A stretch of DNA of 64,000 bases, taken from assembly GCA_003254905.1 (NCBI GenBank), contig QANU01001262.1, forward strand, positions 635,373 through 699,372. The letters run 5' to 3'. This document shows, piece by piece, positions 63,801 to 64,000 of this stretch. Each line of letters begins with the position of its first letter. Within the stretch, counting starts at the first letter, position 1. This DNA comes from Nissolia schottii (taxonomy: Eukaryota > Streptophyta > Magnoliopsida > Fabales > Fabaceae). The notes under the pieces are model-generated. The model made no database searches. It saw only the letters and a program-made list of their open reading frames with translations, and was not told the origin of the DNA. Made by a program: the position numbers and the translations under genes.

Positions 63801-63810
63801 TATTTATACT
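63801..63810 (-). promoter_or_regulatory. TATA box of the HIDH-like gene
   Basis: On the minus strand the sequence reads agtataaata. A start of transcription about 30 bases on, near 63770, would exclude the upstream in-frame ATG at 63797 and leave a ~30-base leader before the ATG at 63740. Confidence 0.6.
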
Positions 63811-63898
63811 GCGATATCTACCTATAAATGATTTTTTTATAAAGTGAGTCATGTGATATGTTATAAGAGATTAATAATAAGAGTGTAGATATATTTTA

Positions 63899-64000
63899 GG
63901 GTTAATTATGTTTTTAGTCCCTGTAAAATTAGAAAGTTTGATTTTAGTCCCTGCATAAAAGTTTTAGTCCCTAGAAAATTGTAAAATTAGGTTTTAGTCC
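63899..64000. repeat. MITE, left part, cut by the window edge
   Basis: It opens agggttaattatgtttttag and repeats ttttagtccctg, as does the element at 3709-4005. The right arm lies outside the window. Confidence 0.7.

Overview
This is nuclear DNA from a flowering plant, very probably a papilionoid legume. The intergenic DNA is AT-rich, the genes carry GT-AG introns, and many small transposons are present. The gene set is plant-specific (KAPP phosphatase, WPP-domain RanGAP, FANTASTIC FOUR). The esterase at the right end resembles 2-hydroxyisoflavanone dehydratase (HIDH), an isoflavonoid enzyme of legumes. I cannot name the species.

Layout. 1-3100: MITE-like inverted repeats and two adjacent tRNA-derived SINEs. 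3215-7082: a divergent tryptophan synthase beta-like gene (5 exons, + strand). 9085-10772: ribosomal protein S15a with a typical ribosomal-protein promoter. 12591-13983: a GPI-anchored secreted protein. 13984-32464: about 18 kb of repeats, including a complete 3.45-kb CACTA transposon (24287-27736) with two tandem microRNA-like hairpins behind their own TATA box. 32465-33397: a FANTASTIC FOUR-like regulator (- strand). 33398-46360: more repeats, and a 1.5-kb block present twice around a single N, probably an assembly fault. 46361-51421: kinase-associated protein phosphatase KAPP (12 exons). 52727-58306: a MINU/CHR12-CHR23-type SWI/SNF ATPase (12 exons). 59123-59833: a RanGAP-derived gene that kept its WPP domain and lost its leucine-rich repeats. 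62763-63740: an HIDH-like carboxylesterase without its catalytic nucleophile (- strand).

The genes form no common pathway. Several are ordinary housekeeping or signalling genes. Three (TrpB-like, RanGAP-derived, HIDH-like) have open frames but lack a residue or domain central to the family's chemistry. These three and the CACTA hairpin module are the main points of interest. Exon joins were worked out by hand from splice signals, reading phase and family knowledge. No database search was run.
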